From the NCBI RefSeq assembly GCF_965228805.1, contig NZ_CBDDIE010000003.1, positions 62,001 to 126,000 on the forward strand: a stretch of 64,000 nt of DNA, given 5' to 3'. The notes under the pieces were generated by a model. It was not told where the DNA came from. It made no database searches and saw only the letters and a list, made by a program, of their open reading frames with translations. This document shows positions 8,161 to 16,352 of this stretch, piece after piece. The DNA comes from JASBTN01 sp965228805. GTDB lineage: Bacteria; Pseudomonadota; Alphaproteobacteria; Rhodobacterales; Rhodobacteraceae. Position 1 is the first letter of the stretch; each line of letters starts with the position of its first letter. A program made the translations under genes and the position numbers.

Positions 8161-9143
8161 CACCGGACTTCCAGATCCTCTTGGATGGCGAGGACATTAC
8201 AGAGCCCTTCAAGGACCGTTTGAAGAGCCTGGTGATCGTGGACGAGGTCGGCATGAAATCCGACACGGCCGAGATCGTGGTCGATGATCGGGACTACCTC
8301 ATCGAGCTCCCCGAAACCGGCGTGCGGCTCGAGATCTCGATCGGCTTCAAGGAGACCGGCCTGACCTACATGGGCGCCTATACGGTCGACGAGATCGCGG
8401 GCGACTACCCGGTCAGGACGATGACGATCAAGGCCAAGGCGGCCGACATGCTGAAGACCATCCGCGCGCCGAAGACCCGCGCCTGGGAAGGCAAGACGCT
8501 TGAAGAGATCGTCAACCAGATCGCGGGCGATCACGGTCTGCGGGCGGCGATCAGCGACAGTCTGAAGCCCGCCTTCTTCGGCTACCTGGCACAGACGGCC
8601 GAAAGTGACCTGAACTTCCTGACCCGCCTGGCGCGCGACCTGGACGCCACCGCCAAACCCGCAGGCGACGCCCTGGTGGTGGTGAAACGCGGCGAGGGCA
8701 AGTCGGCTGACGGGGCTGACCTCCCGGCCGCGACGGTGCCCGCCAGCGAGATCTCGAACCTCACCTGGAAAGCTACCGGACGCGGGCGCTACGGCAGGGT
8801 CACGGCCGAGTGGTCCGAGTTGGGCGCGGCCACCGTTCACCAGGTCACCCTGGGCGATGCCGATCCGACCCTGAAACTGCGCCACAGGCACGCCACACAA
8901 GCCGAGGCCCAGCGCGCGGCGCAGAGTGCCCTGGACCGTTCCAAGCGCGCCAGCGGCAAGCTCAGCGCCTCCCTGACCGGCTTCCTGCCCGATCTCTACG
9001 CAGAGGGGCTCGTCACCCTTCCCGACATCAAGCCTGAGCTGCGCGGCGAGTGGCTGGTGAACCGGGTCGAACACCGTCTAGACAGTCGCCTGCTGACCAG
9101 CTTCGACGCCGAACGCGACAACGAGGAGAAGCGCGATGGCTGA
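8157..9143 (+). CDS. Phage late control / tail protein D (gpD family)
   Basis: This 328-residue protein resembles P2-like gpD, a baseplate hub protein. It begins MTPDFQILLDGEDITEPFKD, continues with SDTAEIVVDDRDYLIELPETG and then an IGFKETGLTYMGAYTVDEI beta-rich domain, and has QTAESDLNFLTRLARDLDA near residue 145. The ATG at 8157 is coupled to the remnant X stop; an upstream TTG is in frame but less likely. It overlaps the next gene by 8 nt. No capsid, sheath, tape-measure or lysis genes are nearby, so it is probably a prophage leftover. Confidence 0.85.
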   Translation: MTPDFQILLDGEDITEPFKDRLKSLVIVDEVGMKSDTAEIVVDDRDYLIELPETGVRLEISIGFKETGLTYMGAYTVDEIAGDYPVRTMTIKAKAADMLKTIRAPKTRAWEGKTLEEIVNQIAGDHGLRAAISDSLKPAFFGYLAQTAESDLNFLTRLARDLDATAKPAGDALVVVKRGEGKSADGADLPAATVPASEISNLTWKATGRGRYGRVTAEWSELGAATVHQVTLGDADPTLKLRHRHATQAEAQRAAQSALDRSKRASGKLSASLTGFLPDLYAEGLVTLPDIKPELRGEWLVNRVEHRLDSRLLTSFDAERDNEEKRDG

Positions 9144-9639
9144 TGAGCTGCGCCTAGCCTTCTACAAGGGCAAGGGAACCTGGGTCGATCAGATGATCCG
9201 CTGGGGCACCAGGTCGCCCTATAGCCACGTTGAGCTGGTGCAGATGGGCATGGACATGCCGAACGGCGTCCATCGCGCCTGGGCGATCTCTTCGTCCTGG
9301 CGCGACGGCGGGGTTCGGGCGAAGGTCATCGACTTCGAGCCCGATCGCTGGGACTGGATCGAGCTGCGCCCCTGGTACCCGGCTCACCTTTGGGACAATG
9401 CGCATCGTCATTTCGGAGCCAAGTATGATCTGGTCGGGATTGCCCTGTCCCAAATCGTCGCCCTTCGACGCCATGATCCTGACCGGTGGTTCTGCTCTGA
9501 GTTCATTGGGATGCTGTTGGGATACGATCGGTCCCATGCTCTCGCACCAGGAGATCTGGCTACGCGGGTGGCGGAGATGAACTTCGCATTTCAAGAAGGT
9601 CGAAGCCGCCAGATCGACCTGGCAGGGGGCTTCGTTTGA
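9136..9639 (+). CDS. Phage-associated permuted papain-like amidase/peptidase
   Basis: The 167-residue protein has the pattern of permuted NlpC/P60 (YiiX-like) enzymes. The histidine comes first, in TRSPYSHVELV (His31), and the nucleophilic cysteine later, in RWFCSEFIG (Cys120). It starts inside the end of the D gene (8-nt overlap), an arrangement typical of small phage tail cassettes. The likely role is peptidoglycan cleavage or a related hydrolase; the substrate cannot be read from the sequence. It is the last phage-like gene before the unrelated module. Confidence 0.72.
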   Translation: MADELRLAFYKGKGTWVDQMIRWGTRSPYSHVELVQMGMDMPNGVHRAWAISSSWRDGGVRAKVIDFEPDRWDWIELRPWYPAHLWDNAHRHFGAKYDLVGIALSQIVALRRHDPDRWFCSEFIGMLLGYDRSHALAPGDLATRVAEMNFAFQEGRSRQIDLAGGFV

Positions 9640-9671
9640 TAAAGCGAAGGGATTGCACGCCATTGACCATG

Positions 9672-10559
9672 CTACTGAAACCTATCCAAACGGAATGCAC
9701 GTATGCCCTCAGGTGCTTTGTCGATAACAATGCAGGTTTTTTCAAGAAACGGTGAATAGCTCCAAAACCAGTCCATTATCGTGCTGGTCTTCTCTTGGAG
9801 TTCTTTGGAGTGGGGGATCAAGTTGCCTAGTGTTTGCCAATTGGTCTCGTCTCTCAGGCTTGTTCCGAGCTCCGCCAGCATCCCAACAGCAAGGTCCGGA
9901 ATAGCCACAAAGTCCTCGAACATCCGGTCATGTAAATCATCCTCAGTTGACACTAGCGCGAACTGCCTAATTGGCTTTTGCGAAGAGAGAGCGCATAACC
10001 TTGCTGACAATGAAAGCATGTCATCGTGATAGTTTTCGTTTGCGATGAAAGGATCTTGATCGGTCACCCATGAGACATTCGAGTTGGGCCTAAGCCACTT
10101 TGCTGACACCGCAGAAAACAGCAGCGCCTTCATAAAGGCATCGTCGAACCCCTTATCTGACCATTTCCCCTTTAGTGATGCTAGCAGTGGACCGCCCTTA
10201 GCCGCCTTGTTCAGTGGAAAGAGACGCTTGTCGACCATAAAACACACAAGTTTCCCATGCAAAGCGTCCGTTGCCTGTAAGAAAGGTTCGAGGGCATCCC
10301 GCGTGTAGGAGTTGTTCAGTCTTTTAAAAGAAATTCTCCGACCATCCCCGAGAAATGCATCCCGGACAGAAGTTCGAAGGGAGTTCCAAGGAGCCATCCC
10401 GCGACCACATACCAAATAGCCAAAAACAAGAAATCGGCTTCCCTTGTGGTACCCGCCAAAGTCTGATCCGACGAACATGTTCTCCTCTATTCGGCTCGGA
10501 GGGGCACAGGCACTGAGAACCTTATCGATTGTCTTTAACCACGGGAAGATACGGACCAT
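9672..10559 (-). CDS. Protein of unknown function, possibly DUF3800-like
   Basis: The frame gives 295 residues from the ATG at 10559; an in-frame GTG at 10595 would add 12. I do not recognise it firmly. The early segment FVGSDFGGYHKGSRFLVFGY (acidic residue then a beta-hairpin), the central VTDQDPFIAN and YHDDML, and the late IVIDKAPEGIRAF suggest an RNase H-like fold with spaced acidic residues, as in DUF3800. There are no membrane segments. It is divergent from the DUF5131 gene across 95 bp and is visibly richer in A/T than the flanks, so it travels with the island. Confidence 0.6.
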   Translation of the reverse strand: MVRIFPWLKTIDKVLSACAPPSRIEENMFVGSDFGGYHKGSRFLVFGYLVCGRGMAPWNSLRTSVRDAFLGDGRRISFKRLNNSYTRDALEPFLQATDALHGKLVCFMVDKRLFPLNKAAKGGPLLASLKGKWSDKGFDDAFMKALLFSAVSAKWLRPNSNVSWVTDQDPFIANENYHDDMLSLSARLCALSSQKPIRQFALVSTEDDLHDRMFEDFVAIPDLAVGMLAELGTSLRDETNWQTLGNLIPHSKELQEKTSTIMDWFWSYSPFLEKTCIVIDKAPEGIRAFRLDRFQ

Positions 10560-10654
10560 TGCGCCACCACGGCGGAATTCTGACTTCAAAGACACTACAC
10601 GGCTTCCTTTCTTCCGGTTTAAAATCTAGAGTTGAACAAAGTGGTGGATCGAGA

Positions 10655-11413
10655 ATGGCCCAAAAATCCGATATTGAATGGACAGATGCAACCTGGAACC
10701 CAGTGACTGGATGTATCAAGGTCGGGCCAGGCTGCGACAACTGCTACGCTGAACGCTTTGCTGAGAGGTGGCGTGGCATTCCTGGCCATCCCTACGAACA
10801 GGGGTTTGACCTTCGTCTATGGCCCGCTCGTCTGGCCCAGCCATCCATCTGGAAAAAACCGCGAATGATCTTCGTTAACTCGATGAGCGACCTGTTCCAA
10901 AAGGAGATCGATCGAGACTTTGTCGACCAGGTGTTTGACGCCATGGAGAAGGCCAACTGGCACGTTTACCAGGTTCTTACCAAGCGTAGTTCCTTGATGA
11001 TGAAGTACGTTCAGAATCGATATGCTGGAGGCAAGGTGCCCTCCCACATCTGGCTCGGTGTGTCGGTCGAAGACCGTGCACACGCAGGCCGCATTGAACA
11101 TCTGCGCAAAATCAACTCGCCCGCGCGGTTTATTTCCTTTGAGCCATTGCTCGGTGCCGTTGGAGATGTAGACCTATCTGGCATTGCTTGGGCGATTGTA
11201 GGAGGCGAGAGCGGCCCCAAAGCCCGCCCTATGCATCCGGAGTGGGCAACTGAAATCAGGGATATTTGCGCGCGTGACGACGTGGCGTTCTTTTTCAAAC
11301 AATGGGGCGGTGCTCGCCCAAAATCCAATGGCCGCCTTCTCGATGGCGAAGAATGGAATGGGTTTCCAACTCAAGTCGTTCCCGCGCCTATCCTGGAAGC
11401 CCTACGCTCCTAA
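10655..11413 (+). CDS. DUF5131 (phage Gp37/Gp68) three-Cys-motif protein
   Basis: This 252-residue protein has the characteristic start IEWTDATWNPVTGC and a cysteine triad Cys20-x6-Cys27-x2-Cys30 (GCIKVGPGCDNCYAE), which gives the family its three-Cys name and resembles a divergent iron-sulfur or radical-SAM-like site. Further family blocks are FVNSMSDLF near residue 72, WLGVSVE near 132, FISFEPLLG near 155 and AIVGGESG near 180. The biochemical function is not established. The start is set where homology begins; no strong ribosome site is visible. It is followed 84 nt later by tcmP, its usual partner. Confidence 0.85.
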   Translation: MAQKSDIEWTDATWNPVTGCIKVGPGCDNCYAERFAERWRGIPGHPYEQGFDLRLWPARLAQPSIWKKPRMIFVNSMSDLFQKEIDRDFVDQVFDAMEKANWHVYQVLTKRSSLMMKYVQNRYAGGKVPSHIWLGVSVEDRAHAGRIEHLRKINSPARFISFEPLLGAVGDVDLSGIAWAIVGGESGPKARPMHPEWATEIRDICARDDVAFFFKQWGGARPKSNGRLLDGEEWNGFPTQVVPAPILEALRS

Positions 11414-11497
11414 CTGCCGCCACAGAACGTGCAACTCGCTTGAATTGCAGAATCAATGAATGGTTGTTTTAGTGTTCCCGAATTCAAGGGGGCATTT

Positions 11498-12628
11498 ATG
11501 AACGGTTTATACAAGGACCGCGAGCAGACAGAGGCTAAACACGAGATTCTTCGCCGTTATCTGGAGAGCTTTGCACACAAAGTTGGGCGCACCTATGAAA
11601 CGATCGACTACGTCGATGCCTTTTGTGGCCCTTGGGAAGAGAGGGACAGCAAAGATCTCAGCGACACATCCATTGCGATCGCACTAGGGAAGCTTCAAAG
11701 CGTTGCGGAAACTCTTGATACCAACGGGCGGAAGCGCATCCGCTGCATCTTCAACGAGAAAACCGCAAAGTCCTTTGCCAAACTTCAAGCCTATGTGGAA
11801 GCTAATCGCGGAAAGTTCCCTCTTCTTGAGATCCACACTCTGCACGGAACGTTCGAAAACAACGCTGGAAAAATCAAGGAGCTGGCAACGCACAAATTCA
11901 TGCTCTTGTTCGTCGATCCAACGGGTTGGAGCGGGTTCTCGCCAGACGCACTAGGCACTCTGATCGGCCAGCGAAACTCCGAAGTCATCATCAACTTCAT
12001 GCGCAGTTTCATCGTTCGGCACCTTTGCCCACCTGGCCCAGAGCAAATGGACCGTTTAACCGACTTGCTTGGAGAGAAACGCGCCAAGCGGCTGGCAGGG
12101 CAACATTTGCCAATCACAAAAATCGAGGAAGAACTGTTTGAGGTTTTGAAAGATGACCTCGGGTTTCGCTTTGCAGCAAAGTCACCAATTCACAACCCTG
12201 ATAAGGATCAGGTTCACTTTCACCTCTTCTATGGGACCCACCATCCTGCCGGGATGCAAGTCATGCGTGACGCCGAATACAAGGCGCTGTCGCAACACGA
12301 CAGGAATCGGTTTGAGAAGAAGGAAGATCAATACCAGTTTAGCCTGTTTGGGGAAGACCTCGAGGTCCAGGGCCCCTACCTCCAAGCCCGGCAGGAACAT
12401 GCTTCAGGTTTAGCGGGCGCTATCTTGAAAAGACTTCAGACTTCATCCCCGAGTTTGAAATTTGCGACCCTCCGCGCAGAAATGCAGGAGACGCATTATC
12501 TAAAGGAAGCGGAGATTAAGGACGTGGTGGTCGAACTTGCGGATGCAGGAAAGATCGAGCCTACTTGGAAACTGAGGAAAGGCCGTCGACCAAAGGATGA
12601 TGACTGCATCTATTTAAAGCGCCGTTGA
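11498..12628 (+). CDS. tcmP: Three-Cys-motif partner protein TcmP
   Basis: TcmP is a protein of unresolved function encoded beside DUF5131 proteins, often in variable islands. The 376-residue product has the N-terminal block EAKHEILRRYLESFA, then IDYVDAFCGPWEERD (a variant of the family's DxFAGPG), FVDPTGWSGFSPDAL near residue 138, and EVIINFMRSFIVRHL. These suggest a Rossmann-like methyltransferase-type core. The last 85 residues look like a winged helix (TLRAEMQETHYLKEAEIKDV). The ATG at 11498 is chosen over one 42 nt upstream because AAGGGGG lies 6 nt before it. Confidence 0.85.
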   Translation: MNGLYKDREQTEAKHEILRRYLESFAHKVGRTYETIDYVDAFCGPWEERDSKDLSDTSIAIALGKLQSVAETLDTNGRKRIRCIFNEKTAKSFAKLQAYVEANRGKFPLLEIHTLHGTFENNAGKIKELATHKFMLLFVDPTGWSGFSPDALGTLIGQRNSEVIINFMRSFIVRHLCPPGPEQMDRLTDLLGEKRAKRLAGQHLPITKIEEELFEVLKDDLGFRFAAKSPIHNPDKDQVHFHLFYGTHHPAGMQVMRDAEYKALSQHDRNRFEKKEDQYQFSLFGEDLEVQGPYLQARQEHASGLAGAILKRLQTSSPSLKFATLRAEMQETHYLKEAEIKDVVVELADAGKIEPTWKLRKGRRPKDDDCIYLKRR

Positions 12629-12665
12629 GACGGGTGTTTACTAGCGGGTCTTGAAAATCTCTTTG

Positions 12666-12717
12666 CTGCAAGAAAGCGTGTCATTTACTGCGGAAAAGCG
12701 TGGCGAGCTACAGCGCT
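12666..12717 (+). repeat. 52-bp direct repeat, copy A
   Basis: This copy and the one at 12797-12848 are the same length and differ at five positions. Each contains two related sub-units of about 22 bp, beginning GAAAGCGTGTCATTTACTGC and then GAAAAGCGTGGCGAGCTAC. Copy A carries AGCGTG in both sub-units. Confidence 0.8.
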
Positions 12718-12796
12718 AATTGTCTCTGGTCACCTTCAAGCCGACATTCAATCCGGTTTTAAAATGGTGTCTGGGTTCGCCTGCAAAATTGGCCTA

Positions 12797-12848
12797 CTGC
12801 AAGAATGTGTGTCATTTACTGCGGAAATGTGTGGCGAGCTACATCGCT
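12797..12848 (+). repeat. 52-bp direct repeat, copy B
   Basis: Second copy, 79 bp after copy A and 26 bp before the tRNA-Gln 3' end. It carries TGTGTG in both sub-units where copy A has AGCGTG, so the sub-units changed together. This could be an iteron-like protein-binding array, integrase arm sites or a decayed insertion-sequence end. Confidence 0.8.
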
Positions 12849-12874
12849 CTTACGTCTGTCTTTCAAAGGGAAGG

Positions 12875-12949
12875 TGGCTGGGGTGGTAGGATTCGAACCT
12901 ACGGTACGCGGTACCAAAAACCGTTGCCTTACCACTTGGCTACACCCCA
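12875..12949 (-). tRNA. tRNA-Gln (anticodon TTG)
   Basis: On the minus strand the cloverleaf starts TGGGGTG and ends CACCCCA-G-CCA, so CCA is encoded. The D arm is GCCAAGTGGTAAGGC. The anticodon loop TTTTGGT gives anticodon TTG, and the T arm is GTAGG-TTCGAAT-CCTAC. The closing pair of the anticodon stem (A-C) looks imperfect. The accessory region lies against the 3' end, the usual integration side. Confidence 0.93.
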
Positions 12950-13061
12950 ACGGTGGAGGCTTATCTAGTCAAAGCCGGGCGGGGGTGCAAGAGCAAAAAA
13001 CACAAAATCGCGCGGTTTTCTCGACCGGCGACATAGCGGGCTGAGCGGGGTGGCACAGCCG

Positions 13062-13889
13062 CTAGCCATACCCCTTTGTCAACGCATCCAGAGCCGCCAG
13101 GCGAGTGATCAGCGCAGGCATCTGGTCCAGTTCAATCATGTTGGGTCCGTCCGAGGGCGCATGGTCCGGATCCGGGTGTGTTTCGATGAACAGGCCTGCC
13201 ACGCCAACCGCCGCGGCAGCGCGCGCCAGGACCGGGGCGAACTCCCGTTGGCCACCAGTTGACCCACCCTGCCCGCCCGGCATCTGCACCGCGTGGGTGG
13301 CGTCCATGATCACTGGATACCCACTGGCAGCCATTTGCGGCAGGGCGCGCATATCCGCAACCAAGGTATTGTAGCCGAAGCTGGTGCCGCGTTCGGTCAG
13401 CAGGATGCGATCATTGCCGGTAGAGGCAACTTTGGCCGCCACGTGCTCCATGTCCCAGGGGGCGAGGAACTGACCTTTCTTGATGTTGACCACGGCGTCG
13501 GTCCGGCCAGCCGCCAGCAGCAAGTCGGTCTGTCGACACAGGAAGGCGGGGATCTGCAGCACATCGGCCACCTCGGCCACCGGGGCGCATTGGTCAGGCG
13601 CATGCACATCGGTCAGAACCGGCAGTCCAAGGCGCGACTTGACGCCCGCCAGCATCTCCAACCCCTCGTGCATACCCGGCCCGCGCTGGCCATCGATCGA
13701 GGTGCGGTTGGCCTTGTCAAAGCTGGCCTTGAAGACATAGCCCAGCCCGGCAGCCTCACAGGCCCGCGCCACTGTTTCGGCAATGTGCAACGCGTGATCC
13801 AACCCTTCCAACTGGCAAGGCCCGGCGATCACGGTCAGGGGCAGGTCATTGCCGATCTGCCCCCCGCCGACAGACACATGCTGCATCAC
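13062..13889 (-). CDS. kdsA: 3-deoxy-8-phosphooctulonate (KDO8P) synthase
   Basis: KdsA condenses phosphoenolpyruvate with arabinose-5-phosphate to KDO8P, the precursor of KDO in lipid A core and in capsule linkers. The 275-residue protein shows VIAGPCQLEG (Cys25), FKASFDKANRTS, RGPGMHEGL, LTDVH, NIKKGQFLAPWDM, DATHAVQMPGG and FIETHPDPDHAPSDGPN. Cysteine in the AGPC motif points to the metal-dependent class, unlike the E. coli type. Its ATG overlaps the stop of kpsE, so KDO synthesis is coupled to capsule export. Confidence 0.95.
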   Translation of the reverse strand: MMQHVSVGGGQIGNDLPLTVIAGPCQLEGLDHALHIAETVARACEAAGLGYVFKASFDKANRTSIDGQRGPGMHEGLEMLAGVKSRLGLPVLTDVHAPDQCAPVAEVADVLQIPAFLCRQTDLLLAAGRTDAVVNIKKGQFLAPWDMEHVAAKVASTGNDRILLTERGTSFGYNTLVADMRALPQMAASGYPVIMDATHAVQMPGGQGGSTGGQREFAPVLARAAAAVGVAGLFIETHPDPDHAPSDGPNMIELDQMPALITRLAALDALTKGYG

Positions 13890-15619
13890 GCAGAGACCTG
13901 TTCGCGCAGGATCGATGCGGTCAGCGAGGCCATCAGATAGATGCCCGAAAAGATCAGGAAGGCGAGGACCGTGTTTTCGAAGGAACGCGGATAGGTCGGG
14001 CTGTCCGGCGCGGTCGGGTTCACGTTGGTTTCCAGATAGCGGGTCTGCTTGTTGGCTTCCACACGCGCGATCTCGAGCTGTTGCAGCGACTGCTGCATCA
14101 GGGCGGCGCGGGTCAGCACCAGGGTCTCGGCCTCGGCGAGCTGGCCCTGGATTCGCGCAAGCTTGTCCACTCTGCGCCGCAGCTCGGCAATCTGGGCGGT
14201 GAGGATGCGAATCTCATCCTGCACCGCAGACAGCTGCGCCTGGTTGGGGCGCGAGTTGTTCTTCAACCGCTCTTCCTTCAGCTGCTGGTCCAGCAGCAAG
14301 GTTTCCAGGTTCGAGATCTGCCCCATCAACAGGCTGCCTTCCCCGGTCGGGTCCAGCACCTGGCGTTCGATCTGCAACCGCTCTTTTTCGGCCAGGGCTT
14401 CAAGCCACTTGGCCTCGGCCTCCTCAAAGCCCTCCTGTGCGCCTTTCATCTGGTCGGCGCGCTTGCGCAGGGTCAGGTTGTCGACCTTTTCCTCTGCATA
14501 GGAAATCAGGATCTCGGAGTAACGCTGGCTGGTCTGCGGGTCGGCGGCGATCACCTCCATCTTGAGGATGCCCTCGGTCGGGTCATACCCGATCTTCACG
14601 TTGCGCTTGTAGAGCTTGTATGCGTCCTCGTCGCTGGCCCCCTCATCCAGGCGCTGGATCGGGTCGATCGACGGGTCCGCAAAATGTGCCTTGAACCCCT
14701 CGTCCGCATCCAGCCGCTGCATCGCCTCGCGTGACAAGAGGTAGCCCTGAACGCCGATACTGTCCGGCGACCCCAGGCCAGCGGATTGCAGGAAGCTGCC
14801 AGCCCCCGAGCCGACGCCGCCATCGGCGTTCTGGATCACGAATTCGGATTTGGTGGCATACATCGGTGTGGCCACGGCGTAGTAATAGTACCCGGCAAAA
14901 ATCGTCGGCAGGAAGACGAAGAAGGCCAACCGGATCAACAGCAGCATCGACTTGCGACGCCGCCGCTTGGCGATGTCGAGCTGGATTTCCATCACCGACT
15001 TGGCACGTTCGGCAGCGTCCATCACCCGGGTCGAGGGCACGTTCTGTTCCGGCTGTTTCACCGTCTGCGGCAGCTGGACCTGCTTCTCGGCGGGTTTGGC
15101 GCCCTCAGGGCTGACCAGCTCCAGCATGGTGGCGCGTTGGAACGGGTCGATGCCCGCCTTGCGCAACAGGCGCACCGCATCAAAGTCCGAGGTCGCAGGC
15201 ATCCCGTGCTTCTGCGCCACCCGACGCGCCATGCGCAGCTGGCGCCCGGTCAGGCCTTCCTTGCGGATCGCGGCGATCTCGGCCTCGGCGCCCACCTCAC
15301 CGGCGTTTTCGACCGTGCCGGATTTGGCGGCGGCCTGAGAGGTCATGGGCCCGGAGGGGAAACCGTCTTCCTGCGGACCCAGGGCGGCCTCTTCCAGCGG
15401 GTTCAGCTTGCGCGGCTTGGCCCGGCCCCTCTGGGCAGCTGCGGGGGCAGCCGCCTGTTCGGGTGTTGTGACCTCGGGCCGTTCGCCCCCGGCCACACCG
15501 GCTGCGGTCGCGCGGGCCGGACCGGAAGCAGCTCCGCCCCGCCCGGGCGCCTCACCCGAGTTCCCCACCGGGGCGGCCCGGCGGATGCGGAATTTCTTAG
15601 CCTTGGGTTTGGTAGTCAT
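13886..15619 (-). CDS. kpsE: Capsule polysaccharide export inner-membrane protein, KpsE-like
   Basis: This is a polysaccharide co-polymerase family protein linking the inner-membrane ABC exporter to the periplasmic path. From the ATG at 15619 it has 577 residues. An Ala/Pro/Lys-rich cytoplasmic N-terminal region of about 200 residues is followed by a first membrane helix (LLIRLAFFVFLPTIFAGYYY), a periplasmic Wzz-like domain (TPMYATKSEFVIQ), long coiled coils (from about residue 380), and a second membrane helix near the C-terminus. Typical KpsE has around 380 residues, so the N-terminal extension is unusual. It overlaps kpsT by 23 nt and kdsA by 4 nt. Confidence 0.85.
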   Translation of the reverse strand: MTTKPKAKKFRIRRAAPVGNSGEAPGRGGAASGPARATAAGVAGGERPEVTTPEQAAAPAAAQRGRAKPRKLNPLEEAALGPQEDGFPSGPMTSQAAAKSGTVENAGEVGAEAEIAAIRKEGLTGRQLRMARRVAQKHGMPATSDFDAVRLLRKAGIDPFQRATMLELVSPEGAKPAEKQVQLPQTVKQPEQNVPSTRVMDAAERAKSVMEIQLDIAKRRRRKSMLLLIRLAFFVFLPTIFAGYYYYAVATPMYATKSEFVIQNADGGVGSGAGSFLQSAGLGSPDSIGVQGYLLSREAMQRLDADEGFKAHFADPSIDPIQRLDEGASDEDAYKLYKRNVKIGYDPTEGILKMEVIAADPQTSQRYSEILISYAEEKVDNLTLRKRADQMKGAQEGFEEAEAKWLEALAEKERLQIERQVLDPTGEGSLLMGQISNLETLLLDQQLKEERLKNNSRPNQAQLSAVQDEIRILTAQIAELRRRVDKLARIQGQLAEAETLVLTRAALMQQSLQQLEIARVEANKQTRYLETNVNPTAPDSPTYPRSFENTVLAFLIFSGIYLMASLTASILREQVSA

Positions 15620-16256
15620 AGAGCTGTTTCGCTTCTTCCAAGGTGTCGAACTGATAGAGCTGCCCATCTCTCAGGACCGCTGCCGAGCGACAGAATTTCT
15701 CTAGCGTCTGCGCCTGGTGCGAGACGACGATGACCGTTGCGTTTTCCAGCCGCTGGCGCAGCACATCCCCGGCCTTGCGGTTGAACTCGGCATCCGTGGT
15801 CTGCGGCATGCCTTCGTCGATCAGGTAGATGTCGAATTCCAGCGCCAGCAGCAGCGCAAAGGTGAACCGGGCGCGCATGCCCTGGGAATAGGTGGCGACC
15901 GGGAAGTCATAATACTCCTCAAGCCCGCAAAGCCAGCGGGTAAACGCCTCCAGATAATCCGGGTCGAGCCCATAAAGCCGCGCCACATAGCGCGCGTTTT
16001 CCTTGGCCGAGAGCTTGCCAATCACCCCACCCATGAAGCCTAGCGGGAAAGACACACGGCAATTGCGCCGCACCTCACCCTCATCCGGCTTCTCAAGCCC
16101 GGCCATCATGTTCACGATCGTGGTCTTGCCAGTGCCGTTCGGCGCGAGGATACCCATCGAATTGCCCAGCTCCACGCGAAACGACGCCTGATCAAGGATG
16201 ACCTTGCGCTGCTTGCCGGTCCAGAAGGACTTGCTGACATTGATGAATTCGAGCAT
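15597..16256 (-). CDS. kpsT: Capsule polysaccharide export ATPase
   Basis: This 219-residue ABC ATPase has Walker A LAPNGTGKTTIV, the signature YSQGMRARF, Walker B FDIYLIDEGM and the switch histidine in VVSHQAQ. The short length and PLGFMGGVIGKLSAKENARY segment are typical of KpsT, which energises export of KDO-linked capsule. It is the first gene of a kpsT-kpsE-kdsA operon. The permease gene kpsM, usually immediately upstream, is not in the window; nhaA occupies that place, so kpsM must be elsewhere. Confidence 0.92.
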   Translation of the reverse strand: MLEFINVSKSFWTGKQRKVILDQASFRVELGNSMGILAPNGTGKTTIVNMMAGLEKPDEGEVRRNCRVSFPLGFMGGVIGKLSAKENARYVARLYGLDPDYLEAFTRWLCGLEEYYDFPVATYSQGMRARFTFALLLALEFDIYLIDEGMPQTTDAEFNRKAGDVLRQRLENATVIVVSHQAQTLEKFCRSAAVLRDGQLYQFDTLEEAKQLYDYQTQG

Positions 16257-16352
16257 TCACGCGCTCCGAACTGCTACTGCCTCGTTGCTCTGTTTTAGAC
16301 GAGCTTTGTTAACGTTGAGCTATAGAGGGCCATTTGGGCAGCATTATGTCCG

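Noticed and set aside
12666..12848. Minimal CRISPR (two repeats, one spacer)
   Set aside because: Repeats of 52 bp with internal sub-repeats and no cas genes; spacing of 79 bp is unsuitable.
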